64,000 nt of DNA from an uncultured Lachnospiraceae bacterium (GCA_947632555.1 CANRPU010000008.1:49917-113916), one strand, 5' to 3'; positions 51,272 through 59,986 are shown, counted from the stretch's first letter. Notes: generated by a model not told the origin, from the letters alone. Numbers and translations are program-made.

Positions 51272-52156
51272 TCAACAAGGATTTACATGTACCATAATGT
51301 GCTTTACCTCTTTGAAACGGGCCTCGATCTCATCGTGTACCCGTTCCGCGATGGCATGGCTCTCATACAGGGAAAGGTTTCCGTCCGCCAGGATCTCCAC
51401 GTCCACATATACCCGGCTTCCGAACGTCCGCGTCCGGAGGCTGTCTATGCCCTTCACGCCCTGCTGGGCCATTACCAGCTCGGTAAGCCGCCTTTCCGTA
51501 TCTTCATCACAGGCCTTATCCACCATCTTATCAATGGCATCCTGAAAGATATCATAAGCCGCCTTCAGGATAAACGCGCAGATGATCACGCTGGCCGCGG
51601 CGTCCATCACCGGGAATCCAAGCCTGGCGCCCAGAATACCGATAAACGCTCCCACCGAGGAAAGAGAGTCGGAGCGGTGATGCCAGGCATCCGCCATCAG
51701 CGCCGGGGATTTTATCTTTTTGGCATAAAAACGGGTGTACCAGTACATGCCCTCCTTCACCAGTACGGAACATACCGCGGCCGCCAGCGCCAGTGCGCCG
51801 GGAACCGCCAGTTCCTCATACCTGCCGCCAAGGATCTTCTGCATACCTCCCGCGCCGATCTCCAGACCGGTAATGGCCAGCACCACTGCCAGCACAATGG
51901 CCGCCACGCATTCCATCCTTTCATGCCCGTAAGGATGGTCCCTGTCCGCTTTCTTACCGGAAAGCCGGATCCCCACGATCACCACAAAAGTGCTGAATAC
52001 ATCGGAAGCGGAATGCACCGCGTCCGAGATCATGGCGCCGGAACGGGCCAGCGCGCCCGCCGCGAACTTTCCCGCGGAAAGCGCCACGTTTACCAGGATG
52101 CTCACCATGGACACCTGCATGGCTGTTTTTTCATTTATCTGCTCTTCCGTTTTCAT
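51272..52156 (-). CDS. Cation diffusion facilitator family transporter
   Basis: A 294-residue CDF exporter for divalent metals (zinc, iron or manganese). About six helices include the metal-site motifs SDAVHSASDVFSTFVVIVG (HxxxD-like, TM2) and ADAWHHRSDSLSSVGAFIG (TM5). The C-terminal cytosolic domain (RTFGSRVYVDVEILADGNLS) is intact and ends in HVNPC. Start ATG 52156 has the better-spaced GAGGG; ATG 52162 overlaps the ispF stop. It is coupled to ispF upstream. Confidence 0.93.
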   Translation of the reverse strand: MKTEEQINEKTAMQVSMVSILVNVALSAGKFAAGALARSGAMISDAVHSASDVFSTFVVIVGIRLSGKKADRDHPYGHERMECVAAIVLAVVLAITGLEIGAGGMQKILGGRYEELAVPGALALAAAVCSVLVKEGMYWYTRFYAKKIKSPALMADAWHHRSDSLSSVGAFIGILGARLGFPVMDAAASVIICAFILKAAYDIFQDAIDKMVDKACDEDTERRLTELVMAQQGVKGIDSLRTRTFGSRVYVDVEILADGNLSLYESHAIAERVHDEIEARFKEVKHIMVHVNPC

Positions 52157-52158
52157 TT

Positions 52159-52644
52159 TCATCCCTCTTCCCGCGCCGGGGTCAGCATACAGACGGCCTG
52201 GGCGGCAATCCCCTCCCCGCTTCCCGTAAAGCCCAGTCCCTCTTCCGTGGTGGCCTTTACGCTTACCCGGGAAATATCCAGAGCCAGTTCCCCGGCGATA
52301 TTGGCCCGCATGGCGTCGATATGGGGACGCATCCTGGGCGCCTGGGCAATGATGGTGGCGTCGATATTTTCTACCAGAAAACCGTTTTCCGCCAAAAGCT
52401 CTCCCGTTTTTTTCAGGAGCTTCAAAGAGGAGATCCCCCGGTAGGCCTCCTCCGTATCGGGAAAATGCTTGCCGATATCCCCCAGCGCCGCCGCGCCCAG
52501 CAGGGCGTCCATAACGGCATGCAGGAGCACATCCGCGTCGGAATGGCCCAGCAGTCCTTTTTCATAGGGGATCTCCACCCCTCCCACGATCAGCCTGCGC
52601 CCTTCTGTCAGCCGGTGCACATCATATCCTGTCCCAATCCTCAT
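52159..52644 (-). CDS. ispF: 2-C-methyl-D-erythritol 2,4-cyclodiphosphate synthase
   Basis: A 161-residue enzyme of the MEP isoprenoid pathway that makes MEcPP. Metal ligands are in [11 protein letters not shown] and the [18 protein letters not shown] motif; the [20 protein letters not shown] segment binds substrate. ATG 52644 follows AAGGAGATCGGG; the frame upstream passes through a hairpin. A terminator-like hairpin stands just before its ribosome binding site (52665-52717). Confidence 0.96.
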   Translation of the reverse strand: MRIGTGYDVHRLTEGRRLIVGGVEIPYEKGLLGHSDADVLLHAVMDALLGAAALGDIGKHFPDTEEAYRGISSLKLLKKTGELLAENGFLVENIDATIIAQAPRMRPHIDAMRANIAGELALDISRVSVKATTEEGLGFTGSGEGIAAQAVCMLTPAREEG

Positions 52645-52664
52645 CCCGATCTCCTTTCGTAAAT

Positions 52665-52717
52665 AAGGAGCTATCAATATCCCCGCGCGGATCTGCCGCG
52701 CCGATACCGATAGCTCC
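52665..52717 (-). terminator. Terminator-like long hairpin just upstream of ispF
   Basis: AAGGAGCTATC (52665-52675) pairs with GATAGCTCC (52709-52717), with an inner stem GCGCGG/CCGCGC. The minus-strand transcript then reads TTATTT and reaches the ispF start only 21 bases later. It could end the upstream transcript or act as an attenuator. Confidence 0.6.
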
Positions 52718-52724
52718 CTTTCTC

Positions 52725-52964
52725 TCAATCGCTTTCATCCTCATCTTCATAAATATGCTGTTCCAGAATCTCTCTGGCTTCCGTCACCGTCATATTGGCT
52801 TCTTCCAGCAATTCACTCAGAGCTTCCAGTTCTTTATTCTGCTTCTCTTTCCGTAATTCCGAAAGTTCTTTTTCCTCCGCCTGTATCCTTGCTTTCAGAG
52901 CCGCTATCTGCTCTTCCTTTTCCCGGATCTTTTCTTCAATGGGTCTGCGTTGTCCTCTTGCCAT
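52725..52964 (-). CDS. Small coiled-coil protein, function unknown
   Basis: A 79-residue highly charged protein. Residues about 8-55 form one heptad-rich helix ([20 protein letters not shown], then [20 protein letters not shown]) and the C terminus is acidic. AGGAGG precedes ATG 52964. No family is recognised. It lies between nrdG and ispF on the same strand, with the hairpin before ispF directly downstream. Confidence 0.8.
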   Translation of the reverse strand: MARGQRRPIEEKIREKEEQIAALKARIQAEEKELSELRKEKQNKELEALSELLEEANMTVTEAREILEQHIYEDEDESD

Positions 52965-53018
52965 ATCCTGCCTCCTAAAATGATTTCACTAGTACAGTAT
53001 ATGGACAAGATTTCCATT

Positions 53019-53558
53019 TTATGACAGCTTTTTGTCCTGATCCTGCCAGAGGACCACCCTGCCCTCCCGCAGGGAGGCGGGCACATCGATCAGGCGCTGA
53101 TTGGAGGAACCCCTGAAACGCAGCGTAATATCCTTTAATTCTTCTACAAAACGGCCGTCCACCAGCACGTCCAGATAACGCAGAAGCTCCCTCGTTACCT
53201 CCTGTTCCACGCACATCTTATCCAGGATCTCCTGATCAAACAGATAGCCACTGAAACACCAGATGTCTTTCGCGGGCAGCTCCTGTTTCACTCTTTTGAC
53301 AAAAGGGAGCAGTCTTTCCTGATTGGCGTACTCCATGGGCTCGCCGCCCAGAAGCGTCAGCCCTCTGATGTACTCCGGCCTCAGCAGCCCGATGATACGG
53401 TCCTCCACTTCCTCCGTAAAAGGAGAACCGTACTCGAAATCCCACGCCACCTGGTTAAAACAGTTTTTGCAGTGATGGGTGCAGCCGCTGACAAATAAAG
53501 ACACTCTGACCCCCGGCCCGTTGGCAATATCGCAGTTCTTGATTTCCGCGTAATTCAT
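53019..53558 (-). CDS. nrdG: Anaerobic ribonucleoside-triphosphate reductase activating protein
   Basis: A 179-residue radical-SAM enzyme that generates the glycyl radical on NrdD. The cluster motif is SGCTHHCKNCFN (CxxxCxxC) near residue 30, followed by a GGEPM motif. AAGGAG precedes ATG. It starts 9 bp after nrdD and is cotranscribed with it. Length is normal. Confidence 0.95.
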   Translation of the reverse strand: MNYAEIKNCDIANGPGVRVSLFVSGCTHHCKNCFNQVAWDFEYGSPFTEEVEDRIIGLLRPEYIRGLTLLGGEPMEYANQERLLPFVKRVKQELPAKDIWCFSGYLFDQEILDKMCVEQEVTRELLRYLDVLVDGRFVEELKDITLRFRGSSNQRLIDVPASLREGRVVLWQDQDKKLS

Positions 53559-53567
53559 ACCCGCTCC

Positions 53568-55730
53568 TTACAGATGGAGAACACGTTCCTTGATCTCCTG
53601 CGTCCTGCCCTGATTCCAGAACTGCGTGCCGATATAACCGCAGGTCCTTCTGGCCACATTCATAGTATCCTGGTCCCGGTTGCCGCAGCTGGGACATTCC
53701 CAGATCAGCTTGCCGTCCTTGTCGGTCACGATCTGAATCTCCCCGCTGTAGCCGCACTGCTGGCAGTAGTCACTCTTGGTATTTAACTCCGCGTACATGA
53801 TGTTATCATAAATATACTGCATAACGGCCAGCACCGCATCCAGATTGTCCTGCATATTGGGCACTTCCACATAGCTGATGGCGCCGCCCGGGGAAAGCTG
53901 CTGGAACTGAGCCTCGAACTTCAGTTTCTCAAAGGCGTCGATGGGTTCGGTCACATGCACATGGTAGCTGTTGGTGATATAATTCCTGTCCGTTACGCCC
54001 TCGATCTTGCCGAAACGCTTCTGCAGGCATTTCGCGAACTTATAGGTGGTGGATTCCAGCGGCGTACCGTAAAGGCTGAAGTCAATATTGGTTTCTTCTC
54101 TCCATTTATGGCAGGCATCGTTTAAATGCTGCATTACTTTCAGGGCAAACGGCGTAGATTCCGGATGGGTATGGGATCTGCCCGTCATATAGCGCGTGCA
54201 CTCGCAGAGCCCCGCATAGCCCAGGGAAATGGTGGAATAGCCGTTATAAAGCAGCTTATCAATGGTTTCCCCTTTCTTTAAACGGGCCAGGGCACCGTCC
54301 TGCCACAGAATGGGCGCCACGTCGGAGGGCGTACCTTTCAGCCTGTTGTGGCGGCACATCAAAGCTCTGTAGCACAGATCCAGACGCTCGTCCAGGATCT
54401 CCCAGAACCTGTCCATATTGCCCTCGGAGCTGCAGGCCACATCCACCAGGTTCAGCGTTACCACGCCCTGATTGAAGCGTCCGTAGAACTGCGGTCTGCC
54501 TTCTTCGTTTTTGTATACTGTCAGGAAGGAACGGCATCCCATACAGGGATAGCAGTTGCCGTCCTTTAACTGGCGCATGATCTTCTCGGAAATATAGTCC
54601 GGCACCATCCTCTTGGCCGTGCACTGAGCGGCCAGCTTTGTGAGATACCAGTACTTGGTGCCCTCTTTGATATTGTCCTCTTCCAGCACATAGATGAGCT
54701 TGGGGAACGCGGGCGTAATGTAAACGCCCTTTTCATTCTTCACGCCCTTGATGCGCTGGTGCAGAACCTCTTCGATCACGGCGGCCAGATCGTCCCTGAT
54801 CTGTCCTTCCGGTACCTCGTCCAGATACATGAACACCGTGACGAAAGGAGCCTGTCCGTTGGTAGTCATCAGCGTGATGACCTGATACTGGATCATCTGC
54901 ACCCCGCGGTTGATCTCTTCTTTGACTCTGCTCTCCGCGATCTTGTTGACGATCTCATCGTCCGCGGCAAGCCCTGCCATTTCCAGCTCCCTGCGTACTT
55001 CCTTACGGAATTTATCTCTGCTGACCTGCACAAAAGGAGCCAGATGCGCCAGTGAAATGCTCTGTCCGCCATACTGGGAAGAAGCGATCTGGGCAATGCT
55101 CTGCGTGGCGATGTTGCAGGCAGTGGAAAAGCTCTTGGGCGTATCGATCATGGTTTCGCTGATCACGGTGCCGTTCTGGAGCATGTCCTCCAGATTCACC
55201 AGACAGCAGTTGTGCATATGCTGGGCAAAATAATCCGCGTCATGAAAATGGATGATCCCCTTTTCATGGGCCTCCACAATATCCGGGGGCAGCAGAAAAC
55301 GCTTGGTAATATCTTTGCTGACCTCGCCCGCCATATAGTCCCTCTGCACACTGTTGACAGTGGGGTTCTTGTTGGAATTTTCCTGCTTGACTTCCTCGTT
55401 GTTGCACTCCAGCAGGCTCAATATCTGTTCATCGGTGGAATTGGCCTTTCTGACCAGGGCTCTCTTGTAACGATAGGTAATATAATTCCTCGCTACGGAA
55501 AACGCCCTCCTGTTCATGATCTCGTTCTCCACCATATCCTGGATCTCTTCCACACTGGGAGAACGCTGCATGGATTCACAGGCGTTTTCCACACTGCGGG
55601 TGATCCCCAGGATCTGCTCCTCCGACATCTTCTCACTGTCCATTACGCTGGCATTGGCCTTCCGGATAGCCGCTTCGATCTTACTCATATCAAAGGTCAC
55701 TTCCGAACCGCTTCTTTTGATTATCTTCAT
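53568..55730 (-). CDS. nrdD: Anaerobic ribonucleoside-triphosphate reductase (class III)
   Basis: A 720-residue glycyl-radical enzyme that reduces ribonucleoside triphosphates for DNA synthesis without oxygen. The N-terminal ATP-cone (IIKRSGSEVTFDMSKIEAAI) is the allosteric site. The radical Gly lies in VARRTCGYIGTQ near the C terminus, and the zinc ligands are in YCQQCGY and CPSCGN. ATG 55730 follows GAGAGGGAG. It heads the nrdD-nrdG operon and is preceded by a promoter overlapped by two NrdR-box-like sites. Confidence 0.96.
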   Translation of the reverse strand: MKIIKRSGSEVTFDMSKIEAAIRKANASVMDSEKMSEEQILGITRSVENACESMQRSPSVEEIQDMVENEIMNRRAFSVARNYITYRYKRALVRKANSTDEQILSLLECNNEEVKQENSNKNPTVNSVQRDYMAGEVSKDITKRFLLPPDIVEAHEKGIIHFHDADYFAQHMHNCCLVNLEDMLQNGTVISETMIDTPKSFSTACNIATQSIAQIASSQYGGQSISLAHLAPFVQVSRDKFRKEVRRELEMAGLAADDEIVNKIAESRVKEEINRGVQMIQYQVITLMTTNGQAPFVTVFMYLDEVPEGQIRDDLAAVIEEVLHQRIKGVKNEKGVYITPAFPKLIYVLEEDNIKEGTKYWYLTKLAAQCTAKRMVPDYISEKIMRQLKDGNCYPCMGCRSFLTVYKNEEGRPQFYGRFNQGVVTLNLVDVACSSEGNMDRFWEILDERLDLCYRALMCRHNRLKGTPSDVAPILWQDGALARLKKGETIDKLLYNGYSTISLGYAGLCECTRYMTGRSHTHPESTPFALKVMQHLNDACHKWREETNIDFSLYGTPLESTTYKFAKCLQKRFGKIEGVTDRNYITNSYHVHVTEPIDAFEKLKFEAQFQQLSPGGAISYVEVPNMQDNLDAVLAVMQYIYDNIMYAELNTKSDYCQQCGYSGEIQIVTDKDGKLIWECPSCGNRDQDTMNVARRTCGYIGTQFWNQGRTQEIKERVLHL

Positions 55731-55774
55731 ACTCCCTCTCATTCTTCCGCCGCAGGCGGCATTCCCTTTCATAC

Positions 55775-55821
55775 ATACTATATATTGTATCATGCTTTTT
55801 ATTCATGTCAATATGATGTGG
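55775..55821. promoter_or_regulatory. Tandem NrdR-box-like sites over the nrdD promoter
   Basis: The site at 55775-55790 reads ATACTATATATTGTAT, close to the NrdR box consensus (ACACWATATATWGTGT). A weaker site, TGTCAATATGATGTGG, lies at 55806-55821. Core centres are 31 bp apart, the spacing known for paired NrdR boxes. The minus-strand promoter TTGACA (55806-55811), 16 bp, TACAAT (55784-55789) lies within them. nrdR is not in the window. Confidence 0.75.
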
Positions 55822-55836
55822 AAAAAAAGATGTAGA

Positions 55837-55887
55837 AAAAGCTCCCCGGAATATGGACAATTTTACCAAATGTCCGATCCCGGGGAG
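55837..55887 (-). terminator. Terminator after the SDR gene
   Basis: CTCCCCGGAATATGGACA (55842-55859) pairs with TGTCCGATCCCGGGGAG (55871-55887) with small mismatches, followed on the minus strand by CTTTTTC. It ends the SDR transcript before nrdD. Confidence 0.8.
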
Positions 55888-55917
55888 ATTGTTTCAGCGT
55901 ACAGACAAAAGCGCGGC

Positions 55918-56718
55918 TTACGGCCTCTGGCCCAGACCGCCTTCCAGGGTCAGCGTTTCGCCGGTCATGAATTTGAAATCAGGAGAGGCGAGCTGCACGC
56001 AGACACGCCCGATCTCCGTTTCCGTATCCCCGAAATGTCCCACGGGCGGCGTATGCACATTTTTCTCAAAAGCGTCGGGATAGGACTTCTGGAACTGTTC
56101 CAGCTGAGCCGTCCACGCCAGGGGGCAGATAATATTGACATTGATATTGTCCCTGGCCCATTCCGTAGCCGCCACACGGGTCAGCCCGCGGATGCCCTCC
56201 TTCGCGGCCGCGTATGCGCACTGTCCGAAATTACCGAAAAGGCCGGCCCCCGACGCGAAATTGATCACGGAACCCTGGGTTTCCTTTAAATAAGGATAGC
56301 ATGCTTTCATATAATAAAAAGCGGCGTACAAACCGGAATACAACGCCAGATCAAACTGTTCCGTGGTATGCTCCGCCAGCGTCACGCCGGAAGCGGAAGC
56401 CTGCGCGTTGTTGATCAGCACGTCGATACGGCCGAAGGTATCCATAGTCCTGCTGATCACGTTTCCCACTACCGCCTCATTGTCCGATCCGGCGGAAACG
56501 TCCGCCTGCACGATCAGTACCTGAATGCCGTACAGCCGTTCCAGTTCTTCCTTGGCATCCTCCAGCTTCTTCATGTTTCTGCCGGTGATCACCAGGTTCG
56601 CTCCTTCCTTCGCGTAGGCGGTGGCAATACCGTAGCCGATGGAGCCGCATCTGCCGTCGCTTAAGACCGCGCGGCCGGCCCCTGTGATGATCGCTGTTTT
56701 ACCTGTTAAAAATCCCAT
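55918..56718 (-). CDS. SDR family NAD(P)-dependent oxidoreductase
   Basis: A 266-residue classical short-chain dehydrogenase. The cofactor loop TGAGRAVLSDGRCGSIGYGI is longer than the usual TGxxxGIG and resembles enoyl-reductase-like variants. NNAQASASG replaces the NNAG motif, and the catalytic Ser and YxxxK are in INFASGAGLFG and CAYAAAKEGIRG. The substrate is unknown. It is a single gene with a predicted promoter at 56790-56819 and its own terminator. Confidence 0.9.
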   Translation of the reverse strand: MGFLTGKTAIITGAGRAVLSDGRCGSIGYGIATAYAKEGANLVITGRNMKKLEDAKEELERLYGIQVLIVQADVSAGSDNEAVVGNVISRTMDTFGRIDVLINNAQASASGVTLAEHTTEQFDLALYSGLYAAFYYMKACYPYLKETQGSVINFASGAGLFGNFGQCAYAAAKEGIRGLTRVAATEWARDNINVNIICPLAWTAQLEQFQKSYPDAFEKNVHTPPVGHFGDTETEIGRVCVQLASPDFKFMTGETLTLEGGLGQRP

Positions 56719-56770
56719 TTTTACACCTCTTTCTTTTTATTTTTATGCCTTTTTCCCTTTTTCCGGAAAA

Positions 56771-56809
56771 AACAGGCCCTGCTGTCTTTATTATACAGTA
56801 AGACCTGTT
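56771..56809. promoter_or_regulatory. Operator-like palindrome over the SDR promoter -10
   Basis: AACAGG...CTGT...ACAG...CCTGTT forms a symmetrical two-part dyad centred on the -10 region of the SDR promoter. It could be a repressor site, or part of a hairpin near the tRNA transcript end. Confidence 0.45.
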
Positions 56810-56819
56810 CCAATTACAA
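56790..56819 (-). promoter_or_regulatory. Promoter of the SDR gene
   Basis: Minus-strand TTGTAA (56814-56819), an 18-bp spacer and TATAAT (56790-56795), about 72-101 bp upstream of the start. Confidence 0.6.
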
Positions 56820-56835
56820 CCTTTTCCGCGTAAAT

Positions 56836-56886
56836 CTGTCCGGCAGATCCGCCGGACAGCAAAAAAACACTGATCCGTTCAGTGTT
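56836..56886 (-). terminator. tRNA operon terminator and second hairpin
   Basis: AACACTGA (56866-56873) pairs with TCAGTGTT (56879-56886) and is followed on the minus strand by seven T residues (56861-56867). A second hairpin, CTGTCCGGC/GCCGGACAG (56836-56859), follows immediately. Together they end the tRNA-Val/tRNA-Met transcript. Confidence 0.88.
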
Positions 56887-56894
56887 CTTAGCAA

Positions 56895-56968
56895 TAGCGA
56901 GAGGGGGACTTGAACCCTCGACACCACGGGTATGAACCGTGTGCTCTAGCCAGCTGAGCTATCTCGCC
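56895..56968 (-). tRNA. tRNA-Met (anticodon CAT)
   Basis: A 74-nt cloverleaf: acceptor GGCGAGA/TCTCGCT, D-arm GCTC/GAGC with a 9-nt loop, anticodon stem CACGG/CCGTG with loop TTCATAC (CAT), T-arm GAGGG/CCCCC with one A-C mismatch and loop TTCAAGT. It has elongator rather than initiator features. CCA is not encoded. Confidence 0.95.
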
Positions 56969-56991
56969 CCATATGATTTTCGGTAAAACGA

Positions 56992-57064
56992 TGGGGCCTA
57001 TAGGGCTCGAACCTATGACCCTCTGCTTGTAAGGCAGATGCTCTCCCAGCTGAGCTAAGACCCC
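56992..57064 (-). tRNA. tRNA-Val (anticodon TAC)
   Basis: A 73-nt cloverleaf: acceptor GGGGTCT/AGGCCCC, D-arm GCTC/GAGC, anticodon stem TCTGC/GCAGA with loop CTTACAA (TAC), T-arm ATAGG/CCTAT with loop TTCGAGC, discriminator A. CCA is not encoded. It is the first of two cotranscribed tRNA genes. Confidence 0.96.
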
Positions 57065-57084
57065 TCGTCACAACCGACTTTGCT

Positions 57085-57114
57085 ATTGTATCTTAAAACG
57101 GTACAGGTTGTCAA
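57085..57114 (-). promoter_or_regulatory. Promoter of tRNA-Val and tRNA-Met
   Basis: Minus-strand TTGACA (57109-57114), an 18-bp spacer and TACAAT (57085-57090), 20 bp before tRNA-Val. It lies directly after the GH3 stop codon. Confidence 0.8.
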
Positions 57115-57122
57115 TAGCTTTT

Positions 57123-59381
57123 TTAAAAAATCCCGCTTCCGTTGAGTTTTTCGATGAACTCCTCAATATCGTCAAATCCGATCTTTCCGCCGGAGAAGGA
57201 TACCAGCGCGTGCAGCGGCATGTAACCCAAAAGGGCTTCCAGCATTTCCGTCGTACCCTCTCCCATGCTCTCTCCGTTTCCGGCATCCGCCACATCCATC
57301 TTCGCCACCATCTCCCTGACCATGGGCACTGCCGCCGGCCGCCGCAGGATATCCAGGAATATGGTGTCCATACCCACCCGGGTATGGGGCGTTTCGCTTT
57401 CTTCCAGTTCCACCTGGCACTGCTGCCGGATATCCCGGGAAGACAGCCCGATCTCGATGCCATAACGTCCGGAAGGCGCCCGGAATCTGCCCGCGGCCGT
57501 GTCATAGAAGGAAAACGCGCGCCCGGAAAGGGTAAACCGCGCCGTCCTGCTCTCCCCCGCTTCCAGTTCCACTTTTTCAAAGCCCTTTAACTCCCGAACG
57601 GGACGGATGATCTCTCCTTGCGGCGGCGCCACGTAAAGCTGCGCCACGGCCTTGCCGGAACGGCTTCCCGTATTTTTTATGTCCACGGATACCGTCAGAA
57701 CGTCCGTATCCCGTATCCTCTCCGCCGAGATCTTCAGGTTGGAAAAAGCGAAGTCCGTATAGCTCAGCCCGTGCCCAAAGGGAAAGAGCACATCCATTTT
57801 TTTCTTATCATAATACCGGTAGCCTACAAAGATGCCTTCGCGGTATTCCACCGTGTCCCCTTCTCCCCGATAATACAGATAAGAAGGATTGTCCTCCAGT
57901 TTCAGCGGGAACGTTTCCGCCAGATGCCCGGAGGGGTTCACCTCTCCGTAGAGCACATCCAGAACGGCGCCGCCTACCGCCTGGCCTCCCAGATAAGCCT
58001 CCAGTATGCCCTTTACCTGATCCGCCCAGGGCATTTCCACCGGGGAGCCGTTGTGCAGCACCACCACCGTATTGGGATTGGCCTCGCAGACCGCGCGGAT
58101 CAGTTCATTCTGATTTTCCGGCAGCCGCATGTGTACCCGGTCATACCCCTCGGATTCATAGGAATCCGGCAGTCCCGCGAATACCACCGCCGTTTCGGCC
58201 TCTTTCGCCGCCAGCACCGCCTCCTTCAGTAAAGCCTCATCCGTCTTATCCTCTTTGATACTGCAGCCCTTCGCGTAGGTCACGCAGGTTTTGTCCGCCA
58301 GTTCCCAGGCGGATTCCGTTTGAAAGGCATTGATATGAGAGCTGCCGCCGCCCTGATAACGGGGATGCGCCGCGAATTCTCCGATAAAGGCGGTCTTCCT
58401 GTTTTTGGACAAGGGCAGTACGCCCTCATTCTTTAACAGCACCATGCACTCTCCCGCCATTCTGCGGGCCAGCCTGTGAGCGGCTTCCTTATCGTAAGGT
58501 TCGGTCCTTTCCGCTTCCCGGCACTTCCGCGCGACGCCCAGGATCCGCTCCACCGCCTGATCCAGTGTCTTTTCCGAAAGCCTGCCCGCCTTTACCGCCT
58601 CCACGATCCTGGCATCATTATGTCCGAAAGAGGACGGCATCTCCAGATCCAGTCCCGCTTCCAGATCCGCCGGCCTGTCGTTCACAGCGCCCCAGTCGCT
58701 TACCACAAAACCGTCAAAGCCCCACTCGTTCCGCAGCACGTCCGTGAGAAATTTCCGGTTCTGGGCGGCGTAGGTGCCGTTGATGCGGTTATAGGAACAC
58801 ATAACGGTCCAGGGCCTGCCCTCTTTCACCGCTTCCTCAAAGGCCGCCAGATAGATTTCCCGCAGCGTCCGTTCGTCCATTTCGCTGCTGCCGCTCATTC
58901 TGCGGTGCTCCTGGTTGTTGGCCAGAAAATGTTTTAAACTGGTCCCTACCCCGCGGCTCTGCACTCCCTTGATATAGGCTGCGGCCATTCGGGAAGCCAG
59001 ATAGGGATCCTCGGAGTAATATTCAAAATTCCTGCCGCAGAGGGGCGAACGCTTGATATTGACGGCAGGACCCAGCAGCACGTTTACGCCTTCCGCCCGG
59101 CATTCCTTTCCCAGTTCCTGTCCCAGCTCATAGACCAGGGCCTCATCAAAGGATGCCGCCGTGGCGCAGCCCGCCGGAAAACATACTGCCGGCACGCTTC
59201 CACCCATGCCCAGATGGTCCCCTGCTTCCTCCTGCCTGCGCAGCCCGTGAGGGCCGTCGCTCATGGTGATCGGCTCCACGCCCAGCCGCTCCACCGCTTT
59301 TGTATGCCAGAAATCCGCCCCCGAACAAAGTCCGGCTTTTTCCTCCAGAGTCATTTCCGCTACGATCTTCTTAATATCCAT
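57123..59381 (-). CDS. Glycoside hydrolase family 3 protein (beta-glucosidase-like)
   Basis: A 752-residue GH3 enzyme. The N-terminal TIM barrel has MSDGPHGLR and the nucleophile Asp in DGFVVSDWGAVNDRPAD. The alpha/beta sandwich domain has VLHNGSPVEMPWADQVKGIL, and the C-terminal fibronectin III-like domain has IKNTGSRSGKAVAQLYVAPP. No signal peptide is present, so it probably cleaves imported oligosaccharides. It is likely a beta-glucosidase or xylosidase. ATG 59381 with AAGGAGGG. Its stop abuts the tRNA promoter. Confidence 0.93.
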   Translation of the reverse strand: MDIKKIVAEMTLEEKAGLCSGADFWHTKAVERLGVEPITMSDGPHGLRRQEEAGDHLGMGGSVPAVCFPAGCATAASFDEALVYELGQELGKECRAEGVNVLLGPAVNIKRSPLCGRNFEYYSEDPYLASRMAAAYIKGVQSRGVGTSLKHFLANNQEHRRMSGSSEMDERTLREIYLAAFEEAVKEGRPWTVMCSYNRINGTYAAQNRKFLTDVLRNEWGFDGFVVSDWGAVNDRPADLEAGLDLEMPSSFGHNDARIVEAVKAGRLSEKTLDQAVERILGVARKCREAERTEPYDKEAAHRLARRMAGECMVLLKNEGVLPLSKNRKTAFIGEFAAHPRYQGGGSSHINAFQTESAWELADKTCVTYAKGCSIKEDKTDEALLKEAVLAAKEAETAVVFAGLPDSYESEGYDRVHMRLPENQNELIRAVCEANPNTVVVLHNGSPVEMPWADQVKGILEAYLGGQAVGGAVLDVLYGEVNPSGHLAETFPLKLEDNPSYLYYRGEGDTVEYREGIFVGYRYYDKKKMDVLFPFGHGLSYTDFAFSNLKISAERIRDTDVLTVSVDIKNTGSRSGKAVAQLYVAPPQGEIIRPVRELKGFEKVELEAGESRTARFTLSGRAFSFYDTAAGRFRAPSGRYGIEIGLSSRDIRQQCQVELEESETPHTRVGMDTIFLDILRRPAAVPMVREMVAKMDVADAGNGESMGEGTTEMLEALLGYMPLHALVSFSGGKIGFDDIEEFIEKLNGSGIF

Positions 59382-59477
59382 ATGCCCTCCTTCTCTGCCA
59401 CAAGATAGTTTCTTTCTTCAGTGTACTATAATCCCATGGAAAAGAAAAGCCTTTAATCAGTGTCCACACCTCTTCCA

Positions 59478-59684
59478 TCATGTATCAATAACATCACTCT
59501 TCACCTCACATTGTATGGTGTTGTTGCTGAAGTAGAATTGACGTGTCGTGGAGCTTCCGATTTCGTGACCATCTGATCCATCAGCATTTGGGTCAATGCT
59601 TGAAGCAAACACTGTTGACGGAAAGAAAGTAATAGACAGGATAACGGTAAACACAATGCATAACAATCGTTTCAATCTTTTCAT
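59478..59684 (-). CDS. Small secreted protein, function unknown
   Basis: A 68-residue protein with a clear signal peptide, MKRLKRLLCIVFTVILSITF, and an AxA-type cleavage site near VFASS. That leaves about 40 mature residues rich in Ser, Asp and Asn (SIDPNADGSDGHEIGSSTTR) with one Cys. AT-rich codon use differs from the neighbouring GH3 gene. GGAGGT ten bases before ATG 59684 decides the start. It may be a shortened member of a larger secreted family, and it lies 300 bp downstream of the 370-residue gene, past a terminator. Confidence 0.6.
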   Translation of the reverse strand: MKRLKRLLCIVFTVILSITFFPSTVFASSIDPNADGSDGHEIGSSTTRQFYFSNNTIQCEVKSDVIDT

Positions 59685-59903
59685 AAGTTTACATACCTCC
59701 ATAGTAAGTACATTTCAAATGAACGTAATGATAGAATTCATAATCAAAATAAATCGATTATTTCAACAATAACGATCCTTTGTAAACTATCATTATATTA
59801 ACATTCGATGACTTACTGTAACTGTATGCAATGTATGACTTTCATTTTATGAACATTTAAAGTAATGGTTTTCAGAAACGAATAAAAATGATATTTAATG
59901 AAA
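59685..59903. other. AT-rich intergenic region
   Basis: About 220 bp of AT-rich sequence between the small secreted protein gene and the terminator after the 370-residue gene. I see TATAAT-like sequences but no convincing paired -35, ORF or repeat. Confidence 0.6.
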
Positions 59904-59930
59904 AAGGGACGATAAAATTTACCGTCCCTT
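59904..59930 (-). terminator. Terminator after the 370-residue coiled-coil protein gene
   Basis: AAGGGACG (59904-59911) pairs with CGTCCCTT (59923-59930), with TTTTT following on the minus strand. It ends the 206/370-residue gene unit. Confidence 0.85.
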
Positions 59931-59986
59931 CATTTAATAATCAATTATGCATTAAGATGTTAATAAGGTATTATTTTATCAAAACA

